From the NCBI RefSeq assembly GCF_905220415.1, contig NC_059552.1, positions 449,001 through 513,000 of the forward strand: a DNA stretch of 64,000 nt, in the 5' to 3' direction. Below the pieces are notes generated by a model. The model was not told where the DNA came from, ran no database searches, and was given only the letters and a program-made list of their open reading frames with translations. The DNA comes from Colias croceus. Taxonomy: Eukaryota > Arthropoda > Insecta > Lepidoptera > Pieridae. A program made the position numbers and the translations under genes. This document shows positions 60,132 to 64,000 of this stretch, one piece after another. Position 1 is the stretch's first letter. Each line of letters starts with the position of its first letter.

Positions 60132-60301
60132 TCTATAATATAAAAATGAATTGCAAAATGTGTTGGTAAGCGCATAACTAGAGAACAACTGAACCGATTT
60201 TGGTAATTCTTTTTTTATTACATTTCTTGAAGTACGAGGATGGTTCTTATGGAGAGAAAACGTAAAAATGTACCACGGGCGAAGCTGGGGCGGACCGCTA
60301 G
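60132..60301 (+). mobile_element. Non-autonomous Helitron, CACATTTTG family
   Basis: TCTATAATATAAAAATGAAT start, GGGCGAAGCTGGGGCGG near the 3' end, and terminal CTAG. It is the plus-strand counterpart of 30078-30248 and abuts the next Helitron without a spacer. Confidence 0.85.
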
Positions 60302-60419
60302 TAATATTATAAAGTTGAAGAGTTTGTTTGTTTGAACGCGCTAATCTCAGGAACTAGTGGTCCGATTTGGCGGAGGAAAAGGAGGAGGAAATGCGGGTGA
60401 AACCGCGGGGAACAGCTAG
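60302..60419 (+). mobile_element. Helitron with 5'-end and internal deletion
   Basis: Begins TAATATTATAAAGTTGAAGA directly at the CTAG of the preceding element, so the first bases (TCTATAC) are missing. It keeps GAACGCGCTAATCTCAGGAA, has lost the middle, and ends with GTGAAACCGCGGGGAACAGC-TAG. Confidence 0.75.
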
Positions 60420-60753
60420 TATTATATATTGATTGAGTGAAATTAATTTAAATTATACCCATTCATGTTTTACTTAAATATTTACATTTATAGGTTATCT
60501 ATAAACTATACAATAACAATATATTCTCTAACTAAACCTCAATCTGCACACGCCTTGAGGCGGTCCATTCAGTGGACGGCCACAATTCCGATACGGCCGG
60601 CCCGAATATACTACACCATTAGTCTTGAAGGCACATTGAATAAATAAAGGCTTGTGCTATTAATTTTAAAACTGAATATTTATGGTCGTGTAAAATTTTT
60701 CAATGCTTTTATAATTCTGTTATACAGTATAAATTGTAGGTATATGTAGTACT
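60420..60753. other. Unassigned sequence
   Basis: A short GC-richer patch (60546-60606) with ACGGCCACAATTCC and ACGGCCGGCCCG is unexplained. Confidence 0.35.
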
Positions 60754-61068
60754 CTAGCTTCCGCCCGCGACTCCGTCCGCGCGGAAAAATTAAGATTAAA
60801 TTTTTTTCTACGTATTTTTCCGGAATAAAAAGTATCCTATTTTATGCCCAGGATAGTAAGGTATAATTATACCAAGTCTCATCGAAATCGAACCGTTAGT
60901 TTTCACGTGATGCCTTCACATACAGACAGACAGACAGACAAAAATTTTTTTAATCACATATTTGGGTTTGGTATCGATCTAGTAACACCCCATGCTATTT
61001 ATTTTTTCAATATATTCAATGTACAGAATTGACCCTTCTACAGATTTATTATAATATATATGTATAGA
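60754..61068 (-). mobile_element. Non-autonomous Helitron-like element, GACTCCGTCC family
   Basis: On the plus strand it starts CTAGCTTCCGCCCGCGACTC and CGTCCGCGCGGA, has TTTTTCCGGAATAAAAAGTA and AGACAGACAGACAGAC, and ends GTATAGA before T. Read on the minus strand this is TC...CTAG with a GC-rich 3' end. The 315-bp length includes an extra AT-rich segment beyond the ACAGAC block. Confidence 0.65.
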
Positions 61069-61610
61069 TTTCGAGAAAATTACTTTATTAATTATTTTTA
61101 TTTGCTAATTAACTTTTCTTATCTTAATATTTCTCAGTTTCAGAGTATTATTCTAGTTAAATATACTTAAAAACTACAGATTTCTAGTTTAAATATTCCT
61201 AGAAACGTCATTTCAATTCCCCTCAAAGAGTATAAAAACAGACGCGGCACAAGAACAAAAAGCCGTTTCATTTGCACCTTGAAATGACGTTCCGAACACT
61301 TTTTCATTTGACAACAAAGAACGAACCTTTGAGCGGCGATCGATGCCATTCAGTCGCTGAAGAGACAATGGGAATTGTTCGTGGACTCTGAGAGTCATCA
61401 ATGTTGTAGGCAATAATACTCTTTCGAGGCATTACCATGTTCTCTTTTACACAGAGTACAAAATATTTTGACACAGTTAATACACGCTACAGTATTTGGA
61501 TCAGACTGCCTACAGGGAAACTCTATATTCTATTAAGATTACCTGATTATGATATGAACCTTAAATTTTATAAGCACACATTAAAATTCTATCCTATTGT
61601 ACTTCCTACT
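61069..61610. other. Unassigned sequence
   Basis: Short overlapping minus frames at 61167-61413 show no domain. Confidence 0.35.
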
Positions 61611-61781
61611 TCCTACTTATAAATGCGAAAATTTGTGAGGATGTATGTAATATGTATGTATGTTTGTTACTCTTTCACGCAAATACTACTGAACCGATTG
61701 CAATGAAATTTAGCACATAATATATAGAGGATAACTTGTATTAACACATCGGGAACTATGCGGGTACATGCGGAAAGTTAG
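61611..61781 (+). mobile_element. Non-autonomous Helitron, internally deleted
   Basis: TCCTACTTATAAATGCGAAA start, TTTGTGAGGATGTATG, TTGTTACTCTTTCACGC, ACTGAACCGATTGCAATGAA, and end CGGAAAGTTAG followed by T. The GC-rich hairpin region is largely missing. Confidence 0.65.
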
Positions 61782-62958
61782 TACATGACATAAATGCTTA
61801 TCTTAATAAGCAAGCAACTATAACACTAACAAATGAAAGTATTTCTATCAATCTTAGATTACAACTATCAATAAACTGTGTTATTCAAGAGTAGGTATGG
61901 ATATAGAATATAGGGTGAAAAATGAATAGAATTTTACACTCCGAGTAGAATGTTTTTCACGTTGATATGTGCTAGTTATTCAGACTGTGAAAAATCTTAC
62001 CTACTATACGATAAAATACAATAGGAATTATTTTTGTTTTTATTAAAATCGCAAATACTCTTTTGGTTCTGTTGTACAAAAGTTCTATAGTCAATTCAGT
62101 GTCGAATTGAAATTGAATAAAACAACTTTTATATTTTCGCTCCCCGTATTTACACCACATATAGCTGTAATGTAAAACGTTACAAAATTGCCAGCAACAA
62201 GAACTTTATACTTGAGCGAGAATATTCAAATAAAATACTTTAATTTCGCATAACCCAACTTTTTTCAGGGAATTTTTAATTTTTGCGCAAATGTTTCGAA
62301 ACTCTCACATTTGGCCCGCGCCCCGAATGCTTGGGACGCCGCAGTCTCCGGTTCGGCAAATGTTTTTATTAGTATATGTTTTATTAGAGACGAATATTGT
62401 TACACACATTTTATTTACGCATCACAAAAATATCCAACAATTTGCGTACAAAACTATTAATTTAAGAACATTATTTTGCAACAGAGCATTCAGATATTTA
62501 CAAACCAAGTTTTGATATTTTTTAAAAGCTGAATGAAAAATAAAAGTGTTAGAATTGTAACTATGTTAGAATGAACATGAATATTATTTTTACATTTATA
62601 GATATCCATTAGATTTCATAGAGCAGTGTAGAGAATCGAAGTTTGCGGTTACCCAGATATTGATGTGAATATCTCGGTCAGATAATAATTTTAAGGACGC
62701 ATATACAAATTGACGCGCATCAATTTTAGGTTTTGAGTCTTACTACTACACGTGCACGGCTCACACACACAGCGAAATGCGAGAAACGACGAAATTATGA
62801 CTAAACTGACACGACTTGATAATTGAACTTATTTTTATTGCCATGTTTTTTTTTAACTTTACTTTGATTTGTTTGTAACGTTGAATGGTCACAAAAGTAG
62901 ATACCATTTACCTAATTTCATTGGACAGTGATTGATTGGTAAACAATTACTTGCCAAA
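61782..62958. other. Unassigned sequence
   Basis: A brief GC-rich patch (62310-62356) is unexplained. The plus frame 62291-62515 begins in it but has no motif. Confidence 0.35.
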
Positions 62959-63526
62959 GTGTACTTCGAAGACTGCTTCTGGAACTATTATACGAGTAGA
63001 ACTAGGTGTGCCGAGTTAAGGCTCGTTTTGTTAGTTATGTTGAGACCTTACCTCCGGACTTGATGGAGTGACCTGCAGGTGTACTTCGAAGACTGCTACT
63101 GGAACTAATAGACGAGTAGAGCTAGGTGTGCCGAGTTTGGGCTCGTTTTGTTAATTATGTTGAGACCTTAACTCCGGACTTGATGGAGTGACCTGAAGGT
63201 GTACTTCGAAGACTGCTACTGGAACTACTAGACGATTTGAGCTAGGTGTGCCGAGTTTGGGCTCATTTTGTTAGTTATATTGAGAGCTTACCTCCGGACT
63301 TGATAAAGTGACCTGCAGGTGTACTTCGAAGACTTCAACTGGAACTAACAGACGAGTAGAGCTAGGTGTGCCGAGTTTGGGATCGTTTTGTTAGTTATGT
63401 CGAGACCTTACCTCCGGACTTGATGGAGTGACCTGAAGGTGTATTTCGAAGACTGCTACTGGAACTAATAGACTATTAGAGCTTGGTGTGCCGAGTTTGG
63501 GCTCATTTTATTAGTTATATTGAGAC
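62959..63526 (+). repeat. 120-bp satellite, direct array
   Basis: Units start at 62959, 63079, 63199, 63319 and 63439 (exactly 120 bp apart), each beginning GTGTACTTCGAAGACT. Shared blocks are GAGCTAGGTGTGCCGAGTTT, GCTCGTTTTGTTAGTTATGT and CTCCGGACTTGATGGAGTGA. The last unit is incomplete. CCTGCAG and CCTGAAG alternate at the unit ends, hinting at a 240-bp higher-order unit. No open frame is supported. Confidence 0.95.
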
Positions 63527-64000
63527 TTGGTACACGTAGCTCTAATCATCTATTAATTCAAGTAGCCGTCTTCGAAGTACACCTTCAGGACACTCCATCA
63601 AGTCCGGAGGTAAGGTCTCAACATGACTAACAAAATGAGCCCAAACTTGGTACACGTAGCTCTTATCGTCTGTTAATTCCAGTAGAAGTCTTCGAAGTAC
63701 ACCTGCAGGTCACTCCATCAAATCCGGAGGTAAGGTCTCAATATAACTAACAAAATGAGCCCAAACTCGGCACACCTAGCTCTAACCGTCTATTAGTTCC
63801 AGTAGCAGTCTTCGAAGTACACCTGCAGGTCACTCCATCAAGTCCGGTGGTAAGGTCTCAACATAACTAACAAAACGAGCCCAAACTCGGCACACCTAGC
63901 TCTACTCGTCTATTAGTTCCAGTAGCAGTCTTCGAAGTACACCTTCAGGACACTCCATCAAGTCCGGAGGTAAGGTCTCAAACTCTCAACATAACTAACA
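63527..64000 (-). repeat. 120-bp satellite, inverted array (runs off the window)
   Basis: The same unit in reverse orientation: TTCGAAGTAC recurs at 63571, 63691, 63811 and 63931. The final unit has a small insertion (AAACTCTC near 63980). The array continues past the window end. Confidence 0.95.

Noticed and set aside
62959..64000. CRISPR array
   Set aside because: The repeats are 120 bp, contiguous without unique spacers, and reverse orientation; this is eukaryotic satellite DNA.

Overview
The window looks like AT-rich, repeat-dense, gene-poor nuclear DNA from a moth or butterfly (Lepidoptera). I base this on its repeats: several non-autonomous Helitron families of the kind abundant in moths (5' TC...CTAG 3', inserted between A and T), a tRNA-derived SINE with an AATA-type tail, 5'-truncated non-LTR retrotransposons, and a dispersed repeat beginning CTGGCTAAGTGCGAGTCGGA. 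This attribution comes from recognising families by eye; no search was run. No rRNA, functional tRNA, CRISPR array or complete host gene was found.

Layout. 1-10.7 kb: mostly unassigned AT-rich sequence with one Helitron, one LINE 3' end, one tRNA-derived SINE and one copy of a two-copy repeat (partner near 28.6 kb). 10.7-11.9 kb: a LINE tail split by a hairpin MITE with a 10-bp target duplication, then a Helitron. 14.0-15.6 kb: a pre-miRNA-like hairpin, a LINE 3' end and a 195-bp tandem duplication. 17-25.2 kb: Helitron pieces, a LINE with its reverse-transcriptase C-terminus (21.5-22.1 kb) and a GC-rich block (24.4-25.2 kb). 27-38.5 kb: SINEs, a Harbinger-like MITE, a LINE C-terminus with 3' UTR, and a 1.03-kb element with arms of about 340 bp. 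38.5-44.7 kb: nothing recognised.

The most interesting region is 46426-50123. It is bounded by 27-bp terminal inverted repeats and carries several extra copies of a GTGGTTCC-type motif inside both ends, so I read it as one 3.7-kb DNA transposon. On the minus strand it holds two spliced coding exons whose phases match. On the plus strand it holds the C-terminal 196 residues of a protein with a CDTTSA...KGK motif and a cysteine-rich tail. That plus-strand fragment lies between two 303-bp inverted arms. The minus-strand intron has been invaded by another repeat. The two coding units diverge from the middle of the element.

50-62.9 kb: more Helitrons, including a head-to-tail pair, and LINE tails. 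From 62959 to the window end is a 120-bp tandem satellite that reverses orientation near 63526.

Coding capacity is therefore confined to transposon remnants. The only well-supported spliced coding sequence is the transposon's minus-strand gene.
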